Shown piece by piece: positions 17,142-25,571 of a stretch of 64,000 nt of DNA. Below the pieces are notes generated by a model that was not told the DNA's origin, ran no database searches, and saw only the letters and a list, made by a program, of their open reading frames with translations. Source of the DNA: Flavobacterium sp. LC2016-01 (GTDB lineage: Bacteria; Bacteroidota; Bacteroidia; Flavobacteriales; Flavobacteriaceae); contig NZ_WMIC01000005.1 of the NCBI RefSeq assembly GCF_009711135.1, positions 124,001 through 188,000 of the forward strand. Direction: 5' to 3'. Position 1 is the first letter of the stretch, and the number at the start of each line of letters is the position of its first letter. The position numbers and the translations under genes are program-made.

Positions 17142-17849
17142 TTATTTTAAATTGCTCAAATCGCTTTCTGTTTCTAATTCTGTCGGAGTTTCATTTTGCT
17201 TGAACAAGCGTGCCGTCAAATCTCCTTTCAGAGTGATTTTGTCTCCTTTTACTTCCAGCCAGCTTCCTTCTCTTAAACCTAAAACCGGAATAGAATTGAA
17301 AGCATGAAATTCTTTAATTCTAGTCTCACGGGTTTCTCCCATGTGTTTTGACTGTAAATCTGGATCTAAATAATGCGGATTTAAGTTGAACGGAATTAAA
17401 CCTAAAGTCTGAAAACTTGGAGGGTAAATTATAGGCATATCGTTTGTAGTCTGCATCGATAGTCCACAAATGTTGCTTCCGGCACTAGTTCCTAAATATG
17501 GCGTTCCGTTTTTTACAGTTTCGGCAAGAAGCTGCATGATGTTGTGTCTGTATAATTGTGTTACCAGTAAAAAAGTATTTCCTCCGCCTGTAAAAATTCC
17601 TTCTGCATTTTTAATGGCTTCTTGTGCATCTTCAAACTCGTGAATTCCTTTCACTGAAATGTTGATTGATGCAAAAGCCTCAGAGACTTTTTGAGTATAA
17701 TCATCATGCGAAATACCGCCAGGGCGTGCATAAGGTATAAATAGAAGATTTTTGCAATTTTTAAAATGAGATTGTAAAGTAGGTAATAAGTACTCTAAAT
17801 AACTGCCTTCGTGAAGAGTAGAAGTGCTCGCAATGATAACGCTTTTCAT
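17142..17849 (-). CDS. pepE: Dipeptidase PepE (alpha-aspartyl dipeptidase, family S51)
   Basis: A cytoplasmic serine peptidase that cleaves Asp-X dipeptides, 235 aa as usual for PepE. Motifs: LLFIPYARPGGISHDDY, EGIFTGGGNTFLL, the nucleophile elbow GTSAGSN with Ser122, and NPHYLDPD with catalytic His159, equivalent to Ser120/His157 of the Salmonella enzyme. The C-terminal half has FNSIPVLGLREGSWLEV. It is monocistronic and followed by a repeat. Confidence 0.93.
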   Translation of the reverse strand: MKSVIIASTSTLHEGSYLEYLLPTLQSHFKNCKNLLFIPYARPGGISHDDYTQKVSEAFASINISVKGIHEFEDAQEAIKNAEGIFTGGGNTFLLVTQLYRHNIMQLLAETVKNGTPYLGTSAGSNICGLSMQTTNDMPIIYPPSFQTLGLIPFNLNPHYLDPDLQSKHMGETRETRIKEFHAFNSIPVLGLREGSWLEVKGDKITLKGDLTARLFKQNETPTELETESDLSNLK

Positions 17850-17952
17850 AGTTTTTTAAAATCAGATTCTGTATGTTAAAGATATTAAAAACTCTCAGTT
17901 TGATGACGATTGTCCAAGTTTAATTAACATATTTTTACCAAGTCCTTAATAT

Positions 17953-17960
17953 TAAATTTG
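17953..17960 (+). promoter_or_regulatory. -7 promoter box for the tandem paralogue operon
   Basis: TAAATTTG fits TAnnTTTG, 54 bp upstream of the first gene of the 18,015-20,748 operon. Confidence 0.4.
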
Positions 17961-18014
17961 GAACACATTAAGATATTTTTACGGCTTTAAGAATAATTTT
18001 AAATATTTATCATT

Positions 18015-18785
18015 TTGATTAATAAAATTGCTTGCTTTTTGTTTGTGGTTTGGGGGCAAAACGTTTGCTCACAGGTTCAGGAACGAACTTTAATTAACGG
18101 TAGAATAGCTTCTAGCACTTCAGATCTAGAAGGTGTTTACGTAATTAATGCTCAAACTGAAGCGATGACGGTGACAAATGCTTCAGGAGCCTTTTCGATT
18201 ATGGCGAATGTTGGCGATACGCTTGTTTTCTCGTCGATACAATTCAAGGAAAAAAGAGTTTTATTAACAGCTGATAATTTTTCAGATATTAATTTTACTG
18301 TAAAGTTGAGCATGGTTATGAATCAATTACAGGAAGTTGTGGTTAGGAGTTATAATGGGATAAATGCTGAATCATTAGGAATTGTTCCGCACGGACAAAA
18401 AACGTATACCCAAGCCGAAAGAAGATTGCGTACAGCAACGGCTTTAGATCCTGAAGCGGCTAGCGAAAATGGAATGGCTGGAGGATCATTTTTTATAGAT
18501 CCGTTGTTGAATTTTTTTTCAGGAAGAACGGCAATGCTTAAAAAAGAAGCGGAAGTAGAGAAAAAAGAAGCTTTTATAAAGCTTTTGGAACGAATGTTTA
18601 CTTTGGATCATTTTGTTAACCGGTTAAAAATCCCTTCAGAATATGTAAAAGGCTTTGAATATTATGCAGTCGAAAATGATAAGTTTACAGTAATTTTGAA
18701 CTCAAAAAACAAAACTTCTACAGAGTTTTTGCTGGCAGAACTGGCGACCAAATACAAAGAAATAATTGCAAGTGAAATCAAATAA
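18015..18785 (+). CDS. Carboxypeptidase-regulatory-like domain protein, tandem copy 1
   Basis: A 256-aa exported protein. A hydrophobic N-terminus ends near VCSQ. A CarboxypepD_reg-like beta sandwich follows (NGRIASSTSDLEGVYVINAQ, GAFSIMANVGDTLVFSS, LQEVVV), then a family-specific tail with GIVPHGQKTYTQAERR, FSGRTAMLKKE, NRLKIPSEYVKGFEYY and a KTSTEFLLAEL end. The first usable codon is TTG at 18015; the open frame extends back to 18003 (codons ATA, ATC, ATT), which would lengthen the signal peptide, so the start is uncertain. It is the first of three paralogous genes that overlap end to start. The molecular role is not known. Confidence 0.72.
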   Translation: MINKIACFLFVVWGQNVCSQVQERTLINGRIASSTSDLEGVYVINAQTEAMTVTNASGAFSIMANVGDTLVFSSIQFKEKRVLLTADNFSDINFTVKLSMVMNQLQEVVVRSYNGINAESLGIVPHGQKTYTQAERRLRTATALDPEAASENGMAGGSFFIDPLLNFFSGRTAMLKKEAEVEKKEAFIKLLERMFTLDHFVNRLKIPSEYVKGFEYYAVENDKFTVILNSKNKTSTEFLLAELATKYKEIIASEIK

Positions 18786-19500
18786 TACGTTATATATAAT
18801 CCTCTTTTTGTTGCTCGCGCAATTTGGTTTTGGGCAAAATTTGGTCCGAAAAGAAATTCTTGGACAAATTCTTGAACAGTCAACTTCTGTCGACGGCGTA
18901 AATATTATCAATAATACAACGCAGGTTTCGACAATTTCAGATGTAAACGGAATGTTTTCGATTGCAGTTAAAGAAGGAGATGTTCTTGTTTTTTCATCTG
19001 TAAATCTGGATCCGCTTAAGCATAGAATTACTGCCGAAGATTTGAATTTGGATAAAATTCAGATCAAAATGACAGCAAAAGAAATTGAATTGAAGGAAGT
19101 TGTTGTGAATGAAAATCCGCAGATTACAACTCAAAATCTTGGCATTGTGCCTTATGGGCAAAAAACATACACTCCGGCAGAAAGGAAAGTATATACGGCC
19201 ACTTCGACCTCAATAGATAAAATACTGAATAAAATTTCTGGGCGTACAGCAATGCTGAAAAAGGAAGTGGTTGTGGAGAAAAAAGAGATGCTTTTTAGAA
19301 AATTGGAGTATCTTTTTGAAGAGAATTATTATACAGATCGGTTAAAAATTCCTATCGATGACATTAAAGGATTTCAATTATTTTGTGTGGATGATGCTCA
19401 ATTTGCCGTATCTTTGAATACAAAGAACAAAACAATGAGTATGTTTTTAATCACAGATTTAGCCAGAAAATATTTAATTATCCTCGAAAATGAAAAATAG
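18772..19500 (+). CDS. Carboxypeptidase-regulatory-like domain protein, tandem copy 2
   Basis: A 242-aa paralogue of the preceding gene, sharing GIVPYGQKTYTPAERK, SGRTAMLKKE, EKKEM and DRLKIPIDDIKGF in the same order and with the same N-terminal sandwich (ILGQILEQSTSVDGV, GMFSIAVKEGDVLVFSS). I start at the GTG at 18772 because KSNNTLYIILFLLLAQFGFGQ is then a clean signal peptide; a TTG two codons earlier is also possible. It overlaps copy 1 by 14 bp and copy 3 by 11 bp, so translation is probably coupled. Confidence 0.72.
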   Translation: MKSNNTLYIILFLLLAQFGFGQNLVRKEILGQILEQSTSVDGVNIINNTTQVSTISDVNGMFSIAVKEGDVLVFSSVNLDPLKHRITAEDLNLDKIQIKMTAKEIELKEVVVNENPQITTQNLGIVPYGQKTYTPAERKVYTATSTSIDKILNKISGRTAMLKKEVVVEKKEMLFRKLEYLFEENYYTDRLKIPIDDIKGFQLFCVDDAQFAVSLNTKNKTMSMFLITDLARKYLIILENEK

Positions 19501-20245
19501 TTTAGCAGTATTCGTTGTTTGCTTGTTTTGTCAAATTGCACTAGGGCAAAATACAGCCAGAATACCACTTCACGGACAAGTGGTAAATACATCATTATCA
19601 ATTGAAAGCGGTCATGTAATGAACATTAATGCAAACGCCAGAACTTTTATAGGTGCTGGAGGATTGTTTGACATCTTGGCAAAACCAAAAGACACTTTAG
19701 TATTTACGGGAATGGCATTTCAATCAAAAAAAATTGTGCTGACTGAAAAAGATTGTGCCGAAATTCTTTTTACTGTACCATTAGAATTGGTAAACAATCA
19801 ATTAAAAGAAGTTGTTGTTCATAAAGATTTAAAAGTAAAAACGCTGGGAGTAGGTTCTCAGGCAATTGTAGATATGCAGTTTGAAGATGATAAACAGTCA
19901 ACGGCAAAAAACAGTGCAATGTACTCTGATCAAACGATTAAATATGGAACTGATTTTGTTAGAATTTTTAAAGATATCAAAAAGCTTTTAAGAAAAAAAG
20001 ACGATGTGAAAGAAGAAGAAATATCAGATATTGCTTTTGTTGCTTATACAAAAGACAATTTCAAACCTGATTTTTTTACTAAGACATTAGGGTTAAAAGA
20101 AGATGAAATAGATTTATTTTTAATGTATTGTTCTAATGATCCAGAATCTAAAAGACACGTTGATCCTGATCAAAAATTTGAATTGATTGACTTTCTAATC
20201 AATAAAAATAAAGAATTTAAAAAATCGAACGTTGTTCAAAAATGA
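19490..20245 (+). CDS. Carboxypeptidase-regulatory-like domain protein, tandem copy 3 (divergent)
   Basis: A 251-aa exported protein with signal peptide MKNSLAVFVVCLFCQIALGQ. The N-terminal sandwich matches the two upstream paralogues (LHGQVVNTSLSIESGHV, GLFDILAKPKDTLVFTG, LKEVVV). The tail differs: the GQKTYT block is replaced by KTLGVGSQAIVDMQF, followed by a lysine/acid-rich middle and DFFTKTLGLKEDEIDLFLMY. The order of the genes suggests duplication followed by faster divergence of this copy. It overlaps the next gene by 4 bp (ATGA). Confidence 0.72.
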   Translation: MKNSLAVFVVCLFCQIALGQNTARIPLHGQVVNTSLSIESGHVMNINANARTFIGAGGLFDILAKPKDTLVFTGMAFQSKKIVLTEKDCAEILFTVPLELVNNQLKEVVVHKDLKVKTLGVGSQAIVDMQFEDDKQSTAKNSAMYSDQTIKYGTDFVRIFKDIKKLLRKKDDVKEEEISDIAFVAYTKDNFKPDFFTKTLGLKEDEIDLFLMYCSNDPESKRHVDPDQKFELIDFLINKNKEFKKSNVVQK

Positions 20246-20748
20246 AAAATAGATTAATTTATCCTTTAATCGGGATATTGTTTTTATCGCTTTCCGCATT
20301 TGCATTTCATAAATTTTATATGGGTGTTTTTCAGGTGAATTATGCCTCTGAAAAAAAAATGATTCAGATCACTTCCCGCATATTCGTAGACGATTTGAAT
20401 AAAGGATTGGAGAAAAAATACCATAAAAAAACATTCATTGGTACAGAAAAAGAAACTCCAGAAGATGTTGAGTTGCTGAAAAAATATCTGGCTGAAAATT
20501 TCACTATTAAAGTAAATGGCCAGTCAAAAGCGATCACTTTTTTGTCTAAAGAAGTGGAATCAGACGATGTTTTAGTATGTTATTCCCGAATAAAAGACAT
20601 TGAAAAGTTTAAAACACTCGAAATTTTAAACTCTATTTTAGTTGATTGGAATGCTGAGCAGCAAAACATTACACATATTTCAGCGTTTGGTACCAAAAAG
20701 AGTGTGCTTTTTACAGAATCTTCAAGGAAAGAAGTGTTAAAGTATTAA
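20242..20748 (+). CDS. DUF6702 family protein
   Basis: A 168-aa protein starting at an ATGA overlap with the tandem paralogues. The N-terminal hydrophobic stretch (LIYPLIGILFLSLSAFAF) is a signal or anchor. HKFYMGVFQVNYASEKKMIQITSRIFVDDLN and the later YLAENFTIKVNGQ are recognisable as DUF6702, a Bacteroidetes exported family of unknown role. In other flavobacteria it accompanies an M1 metallopeptidase and regulatory-like domain proteins, as here; the M1 gene follows after a 66-bp gap containing a hairpin. Confidence 0.75.
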   Translation: MKNRLIYPLIGILFLSLSAFAFHKFYMGVFQVNYASEKKMIQITSRIFVDDLNKGLEKKYHKKTFIGTEKETPEDVELLKKYLAENFTIKVNGQSKAITFLSKEVESDDVLVCYSRIKDIEKFKTLEILNSILVDWNAEQQNITHISAFGTKKSVLFTESSRKEVLKY

Positions 20749-20751
20749 TGG

Positions 20752-20790
20752 GGGTGTGAAATTATCATTTTAATTGTTATTTTCACACCC
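20752..20790 (+). other. Intergenic hairpin between DUF6702 gene and M1 peptidase gene
   Basis: GGGTGTGAAA pairs with TTTCACACCC over a 19-nt AT-rich loop. No T run follows on the plus strand, so it may stabilise or process the transcript, or attenuate read-through into the peptidase gene, rather than act as a strong terminator. Confidence 0.5.
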
Positions 20791-20814
20791 TGATAAAATT
20801 ACCATTAAGCTTTT

Positions 20815-23061
20815 ATGAAAAAACTTTCATTATTATTACTTTTTCCTGCAATGCTAGTTGCTCAGGAAAAAGCAAATACACCAGCGGTTCCAAGGCAACA
20901 AGGAAAGTACGACACGAACAAATTCAGCCAAATGTATGATTTGCTGGCAACTCCAAATATGTTCCGTACGGCATCTGGAGCACCAGGACCAGCTTATTAC
21001 CAACAGCAGGCAGATTATAAAATCGATATCGAGCTAGACGATAAAAATTCGAAACTTACAGGTTCTGAGGTTATTACTTATTCTAATAATTCGCCAGACA
21101 GTTTAGAATATTTATGGATTCAGCTAGATCAAAATCAAGCAAAAGCCAATACACAAAGTACTTTAGCGGAAAGCGAAAAAATCAATCAGGTTTTACCTCT
21201 TGATGGTTTTTCTAGCAAATACCTTAAAAAAGATTTAGAACGTGGTTTTAATATCGAGCAGGTAAAAGACGCAAAAGGAAGCCCAATGTCATACACAATC
21301 AACGAAACTATGATGCGTGTTAACTTGGCGACTCCTCTAAAACCAGGTGAAAAAATTTCTTTAGCTATAAAATGGTGGTACAACATTAATAATTACAGAA
21401 AAGAAGGAGGACGTTCTGGTTATGAATTGTTCGAAAAAGATGGTAATAAACTATATGTAATTGCGCAATTCTACCCAAGAATGGCAGTTTATAACGATGT
21501 TGAAGGATGGCAGAACATGCAGTTCTGGGGAAGTGGAGAGTTTGCTCTTCCTTTCGGAAACTTCGATGTAAATATTACAGTTCCTGCTGATCACGTAATT
21601 GATGCAACAGGAGAATTGATGAACAGAAGTGAAGTTTTCACTGCTGAACAAGTAAAACGTTACGAACTAGCCCAAAAATCTTTTGACAAACCTGTTGTAA
21701 TTGTAACTCAGGCTGAAGCTGAAGCAACTGAAAAAGGTTTTTCTGAAAAGAAAAAAACATGGAAATTCAGCGCTAAAAACGTACGTGATTTCGGAATTGC
21801 ATCTTCAAGAAAATTCATCTACGATGCAATGGCTGTAAAATTAGGCGGTAAAGTTGTTATGGCAGAATCGGTTTATCCAAAAGAAGCAAATCCGCTTTGG
21901 GGAGAAACTTCTACAATGACAGTTGCGCATACTTTAAAAAGCTATTCATCTCATACTTTTGATTATCCTTATCCAAAAGCAGTTTCTGTTTCTGCAGAAG
22001 ATCAAGGTATGGAATATCCAATGATTTGCTGGAATTTTGGTCGTCCTGATGAAAATGGAGTAACAAGCAAAGAAGTTAAAAACGGAATGATTGGTGTTGT
22101 TATTCACGAAGTAGGACACACTTTCTTCCCAATGATTGTAAACTCAGATGAGCGTCAATGGACTTGGATGGATGAAGGTTTGAATTCATTCTTAGAATAT
22201 TTAGCAGAACAAGAATTAGATCCAACTTTCCCTTCAAGACGCGGACCAGCTAAAAATATCGTTCCTTACATGAGCGGTGACCAGAAGTTTTTAGAGCCAA
22301 TTATGTCAAACTCTGAAACAATTGCTCAATTTGGAAATAACGCTTACGGAAAACCAGCTACAGGACTTAATATTTTGAGAGAAGTAGTAATGGGAAGAGA
22401 ATTATTTGATTATGCTTTCAGAACCTATGCAAACAGATGGAAGTTCAAGCACCCAACTCCTGAAGATTTCTTTAGAACTATGGAAGATGCCTCTGCGGTT
22501 GATTTAGATTGGTTTTTCAGAGGATGGTTTTACTCAACTGATTTTGTAGACATCGGAATTAAAGATGTTAAACAATATTATGTTTCTGAAACTCCGACAG
22601 CTGATTTAAAAGATGTAAAAGTTAAAAAAGGACGTTTTGGAACAGATAAAGGACCTTTCGTTTATTTGGTTTCTGGAGATAATGCCGAAGTAAATGCTTC
22701 AAGCAAAAAAGCTTTGAAAATTGAAGACGTAAAAACGTTATCATCATACGTAGATCAAACTTTTACTGCAGAAGAGAAAGCAGCAATAAAATCACCAAAG
22801 TATTTTTATGAAGTTGAGTTTAATAAACCAGGCGGCATGATTATGCCAATCTTAGTTGAGATTACTTACGAAGATGGTTCAAAACAAAACTTCCAATATC
22901 CGGCACAAATTTGGAGAAAGAATAATGATACAGCTAAAAAAGTTTATGCAACTTCAAAAGCGATCAAAAGTATTCAAATTGACCCAAAATTAATGACTGC
23001 TGATATTGATGTAACCAACAACGCTTGGCCAAAAGCTGAAGAAAAATCAAAATTTGACTAA
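20815..23061 (+). CDS. M1 family metallopeptidase (gluzincin)
   Basis: A 748-aa zinc aminopeptidase-like enzyme with a signal peptide (MKKLSLLLLFPAMLVAQ), so it is periplasmic or surface-exposed. The N-terminal M1 beta domain (DYKIDIELDDKNSKLTGSE) leads to the catalytic site HEVGH at 431-435 with the third ligand Glu454 (WMDEGLNSFLEY), the exact HExxH-X18-E spacing. The usual GAMEN aminopeptidase motif is replaced by SAEDQGMEYPM, as in the flavobacterial subgroup. It probably degrades peptides for nutrition or envelope turnover. A terminator closes the transcript. Confidence 0.9.
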   Translation: MKKLSLLLLFPAMLVAQEKANTPAVPRQQGKYDTNKFSQMYDLLATPNMFRTASGAPGPAYYQQQADYKIDIELDDKNSKLTGSEVITYSNNSPDSLEYLWIQLDQNQAKANTQSTLAESEKINQVLPLDGFSSKYLKKDLERGFNIEQVKDAKGSPMSYTINETMMRVNLATPLKPGEKISLAIKWWYNINNYRKEGGRSGYELFEKDGNKLYVIAQFYPRMAVYNDVEGWQNMQFWGSGEFALPFGNFDVNITVPADHVIDATGELMNRSEVFTAEQVKRYELAQKSFDKPVVIVTQAEAEATEKGFSEKKKTWKFSAKNVRDFGIASSRKFIYDAMAVKLGGKVVMAESVYPKEANPLWGETSTMTVAHTLKSYSSHTFDYPYPKAVSVSAEDQGMEYPMICWNFGRPDENGVTSKEVKNGMIGVVIHEVGHTFFPMIVNSDERQWTWMDEGLNSFLEYLAEQELDPTFPSRRGPAKNIVPYMSGDQKFLEPIMSNSETIAQFGNNAYGKPATGLNILREVVMGRELFDYAFRTYANRWKFKHPTPEDFFRTMEDASAVDLDWFFRGWFYSTDFVDIGIKDVKQYYVSETPTADLKDVKVKKGRFGTDKGPFVYLVSGDNAEVNASSKKALKIEDVKTLSSYVDQTFTAEEKAAIKSPKYFYEVEFNKPGGMIMPILVEITYEDGSKQNFQYPAQIWRKNNDTAKKVYATSKAIKSIQIDPKLMTADIDVTNNAWPKAEEKSKFD

Positions 23062-23075
23062 GAATAAAATTTAAA

Positions 23076-23102
23076 AGACTCTGAAAAGAGTCTTTTTTTT
23101 TT
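23076..23102 (+). terminator. Rho-independent terminator after M1 peptidase gene
   Basis: AGACTCT-GAAA-AGAGTCT stem-loop with a GNRA tetraloop, followed by nine T. Confidence 0.9.
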
Positions 23103-23137
23103 AAGTAAATTTTAAAACTCTACGCAGCAAAATTTAA

Positions 23138-23145
23138 TATCTTTG
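23138..23145 (+). promoter_or_regulatory. -7 promoter box for tatA
   Basis: TATCTTTG fits TAnnTTTG, 22 bp upstream of the tatA ATG and after the M1 terminator. Confidence 0.5.
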
Positions 23146-23167
23146 TGACCACACAAAAATTAAAGAT

Positions 23168-23515
23168 ATGTTCGGTATAGGAGGAGGAGAATTAGTTTTC
23201 ATACTGTTTATAGTATTAATGCTTTTTGGTTCAGATAAAGTGCCAGAGATTGCCCGTACAATGGGAAAAGCGATGGCGCAGTTAAAAAATGCAACCAATG
23301 ATATTAAAAGCGAGATTCAAAAAGGAGCTGAAGCAAATGGCCTTGACACCAAATCGCTTACTGATATAACAGGCAATATCAATGCTCAGATTACTGAAGC
23401 AAAAACGAATCTGCTGGGAGATTCGGGAAATCTTTTAGGAGATACTGCAACAGAAATTGATAAAGTAAAAGAAGATATTGATTCGCTTTCAGGACCTATA
23501 AAACGCCAAATGTAA
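23168..23515 (+). CDS. tatA: Twin-arginine translocase subunit TatA/TatB family
   Basis: A 115-aa protein with one N-terminal membrane helix (ELVFILFIVLMLFG), the hinge SDKVPEIARTMGKAM and an amphipathic helix, the TatA/B/E layout. It forms the pore-side component of Sec-independent export of folded proteins. The tail after residue 50 is longer than a minimal TatA and has an AQITEAKTNLLGDSGNLLGD repeat-like stretch, somewhat like TatB. tatC is not in the window. The PAP2 gene follows 1 bp after its stop, so the two share a transcript. Confidence 0.88.
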   Translation: MFGIGGGELVFILFIVLMLFGSDKVPEIARTMGKAMAQLKNATNDIKSEIQKGAEANGLDTKSLTDITGNINAQITEAKTNLLGDSGNLLGDTATEIDKVKEDIDSLSGPIKRQM

Positions 23516-23516
23516 T

Positions 23517-24080
23517 ATGCTTGAAAAAATAAAGGAATTAGATACAAACCTCTTTGTGTATCTGAATGGTTTAGGTTCTGAGACATATGATAAACTTTGG
23601 CTGATTATTACAAATCAGTTGTACTGGACACCTTTTTTCCTGTTGTTGTTCTATCTTATTTTTAAAAAAATTGGAGGAAAACAAACCTTGTATGTACTGC
23701 TTTTCATAGCAGTTTTAATAGCTTTTACAGATCAGACTTGTAATTTATTCAAACATACTTTCGAACGTTTGCGTCCATGTAATAATCCAGATTTAAAATC
23801 GATTATTCGTATTGTTCAGGTTAGGATATCTTATAGTTTTTTCTCTGGGCATGCAGCAAATACTATGGCGGTAGCAACCTTTTTATATTTGGTTTTAAAA
23901 AGCCGTATTAAGTATTTAGGCTTCCTATTTTTGTGGCCTTTAATTTTTGCTTACAGCCGTATTTACTTAGGATTGCATTATCCAGGCGATATTTTGGCTG
24001 GATATTTCTTCGGAGCGCTTTTCGGGTCTTTGATTTATTTAGTTTACCGAAAATTAAAACCGCAATATTTTCCGGGATAA
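23517..24080 (+). CDS. PAP2 family phosphatase
   Basis: A 187-aa multi-pass membrane protein with the three type-2 phosphatidic acid phosphatase motifs: KHTFERLRP (motif 1), SFFSGHAAN (motif 2, F replacing the usual P before SGH) and SRIYLGLHYPGD (motif 3). Five or six hydrophobic segments are visible. It probably hydrolyses a lipid phosphate such as undecaprenyl pyrophosphate or phosphatidylglycerol phosphate at the outer face of the inner membrane; the substrate cannot be decided from sequence. It is co-transcribed with tatA. Confidence 0.88.
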   Translation: MLEKIKELDTNLFVYLNGLGSETYDKLWLIITNQLYWTPFFLLLFYLIFKKIGGKQTLYVLLFIAVLIAFTDQTCNLFKHTFERLRPCNNPDLKSIIRIVQVRISYSFFSGHAANTMAVATFLYLVLKSRIKYLGFLFLWPLIFAYSRIYLGLHYPGDILAGYFFGALFGSLIYLVYRKLKPQYFPG

Positions 24081-24250
24081 TTTTTAGAAGCCATTTCCAG
24101 CTTTCCGTTTCAAGTCCTCACTAAACAAAATATTTTTCTAAACCATAAAACGAGCTTCCGCTGGTCGCTGTTTTTTGGCAAGAAAAATTATTTTTTTTAG
24201 CTCCGGGCTTTTCACTTCAATCTGGGCTAGAGCATTCATTTTCAATAGAA
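24081..24250. repeat. Probable degraded dispersed intergenic element
   Basis: Non-coding stretch with GC-richer words (GCCATTTCCAGCTTTCCG, CGAGCTTCCGCTGG, CTTCAATCTGGGCTAGAGC) unlike its AT-rich surroundings. The wording resembles from memory an interspersed flavobacterial sequence, but there is only one copy in this window, so this is a weak call. Confidence 0.3.
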
Positions 24251-24279
24251 ATTTTTAGAAATAGTTTACTTCAATTAAA

Positions 24280-24747
24280 TTAGAACTTAAAATTTTCTAA
24301 TTCTATAGCTTCCTCAAAATAAGTTTTAAATTTTTTAGATAATTCTGCATCTTTAAATTTTACGATAGTATACGAACTATCCCAAGCAGTAATTTCAAAA
24401 AATGAATTTTCAACTTGAAATTTATCATTATCCCAAACATTGTCATTACCTTCTGCAAACGGAAAGTTTTTTTTATCAAATATTGGATTTTCTGTTTTTT
24501 TAACAGCAGATATTACGCCCCAGATAATTTGAAAATCCGTTTCAACTAATTTTTTAAAATCTTCCGACTTAACTAATGAATAATTTTTCGTTAAATCAAT
24601 TGACAGCTCTTGTTTCGAAAAATTCACAATATCTAAATCAGACACTACCCAATTAAATTCGGAAATGTCTATCCATAATGAATTTAAAAGATTGTTTAGG
24701 TTTGTATGATAATCTAATTTCTTTGAGTTTTTTATTATCCAATTCAA
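24280..24747 (-). CDS. Hypothetical protein, 155 aa
   Basis: No family recognised. It is a soluble, acidic, aromatic-rich protein without signal peptide or membrane segment (WIDISEFNWVVSDLDIVN, WGVISAVKKTENPIF, FFEITAWDSSYTIVKF), reminiscent in size and composition of immunity-type proteins, though I see no diagnostic motif. It begins at a TTG with no internal Met as an alternative, 31 bp downstream of the phytanoyl-CoA dioxygenase-like gene, so the two are likely one transcript. It is strongly AT-rich and placed next to a degraded repeat, consistent with an accessory insertion. Confidence 0.6.
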   Translation of the reverse strand: MNWIIKNSKKLDYHTNLNNLLNSLWIDISEFNWVVSDLDIVNFSKQELSIDLTKNYSLVKSEDFKKLVETDFQIIWGVISAVKKTENPIFDKKNFPFAEGNDNVWDNDKFQVENSFFEITAWDSSYTIVKFKDAELSKKFKTYFEEAIELENFKF

Positions 24748-24778
24748 AATTTGTCGATTTTATAATTTGTGTAATATC

Positions 24779-25504
24779 TTAATTATTTTGAATAATCATT
24801 TTTTCACTCCATTCTAATCCTTCAGGAAGTAGTTGTTTGCTGAATTCAATATGAATAACTCTTCTTCTTTCGTTATTTGTAGTTTTGTTTGAAGCATGGA
24901 ATAATAGCGGTTTCATAATCATAATACCGCCTTGTTCAACTTCGCATATTGTTTCTTTTTCATTTTCAAAATCAAGATTTTCGATTCTCAAAATTCCTTT
25001 TGAATGAGAATTATTGATGACTTTTAAAGCACCATTGTCTTTTGTAGTTTTGTCAATATGAATTCTGATGGTGAAATTGTTTTCCAAAATTTCTACGGGT
25101 GGCTGTACCGCAAATTGATTTTGCTTTACAGTCCAATTATCGAAGTTTTCAGCTTCAATTTTTTTATCTACTGAAATTGTTAAATCTTGATGATAAGCGA
25201 CAAACCAATTTGATTTTTCGGCCTTGTCAAAATAAATTGATTTAGTTATGAAATACCCTTTTCCAAAATTAGAATCAATAATTTCTTTTAAATTTTGATT
25301 AAAAATAAAGCTTAAAGTCTCAGGTATTTCTTTATGGAATTGTCTGATAGCAAATAAATCTTGAGATTTTCTGAAAGTCGAGTTATCAGAATCATTTTCG
25401 GTTTTGTTTTCAATTAATGAAATCAGTTTTTCGATTTCATTTTCTGTATAAACATTGTTTATAATAGAGAAACCTTCAATATTTATTTCGTTCAAAAAAA
25501 TCAT
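24779..25504 (-). CDS. Phytanoyl-CoA dioxygenase (PhyH) family protein
   Basis: A 241-aa Fe(II)/2-oxoglutarate oxygenase. Counted from a TTG four codons upstream, the iron ligands are His109 and Asp111 (AYHQDLTIS) and His207 (PLLFHASNK), with an arginine cluster NNERRRVIHIEF for 2-oxoglutarate. The conserved DNGALKVINNSHSKG segment lies between them. I choose the ATG at 25504 (MIFLNEINIEGF), as the domain begins directly after. The substrate is unknown; this family hydroxylates small molecules and natural-product intermediates. The downstream partner is a hypothetical gene, and both are AT-rich relative to neighbours. Confidence 0.8.
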   Translation of the reverse strand: MIFLNEINIEGFSIINNVYTENEIEKLISLIENKTENDSDNSTFRKSQDLFAIRQFHKEIPETLSFIFNQNLKEIIDSNFGKGYFITKSIYFDKAEKSNWFVAYHQDLTISVDKKIEAENFDNWTVKQNQFAVQPPVEILENNFTIRIHIDKTTKDNGALKVINNSHSKGILRIENLDFENEKETICEVEQGGIMIMKPLLFHASNKTTNNERRRVIHIEFSKQLLPEGLEWSEKMIIQNN

Positions 25505-25540
25505 CTTTGAAATCAATTTTTATAATTACCAATATAAAAA

Positions 25541-25571
25541 AACTCAGAACCTTAGCATCTTAGAACCTTTT
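25541..25571. repeat. CTCAGAACCTTAGCATCTTAG-type intergenic repeat
   Basis: Internally repetitive words (CAGAACCTTAG, CATCTTAGAACC) of a type common between flavobacterial genes, abutting the stop codon of the O-methyltransferase. Only one copy is present in this window. Confidence 0.35.

Noticed and set aside
20752..20790. Hairpin before the M1 peptidase gene as a terminator
   Set aside because: The stem is strong, but no T run follows on the plus strand, so I list it as a hairpin of unknown effect.
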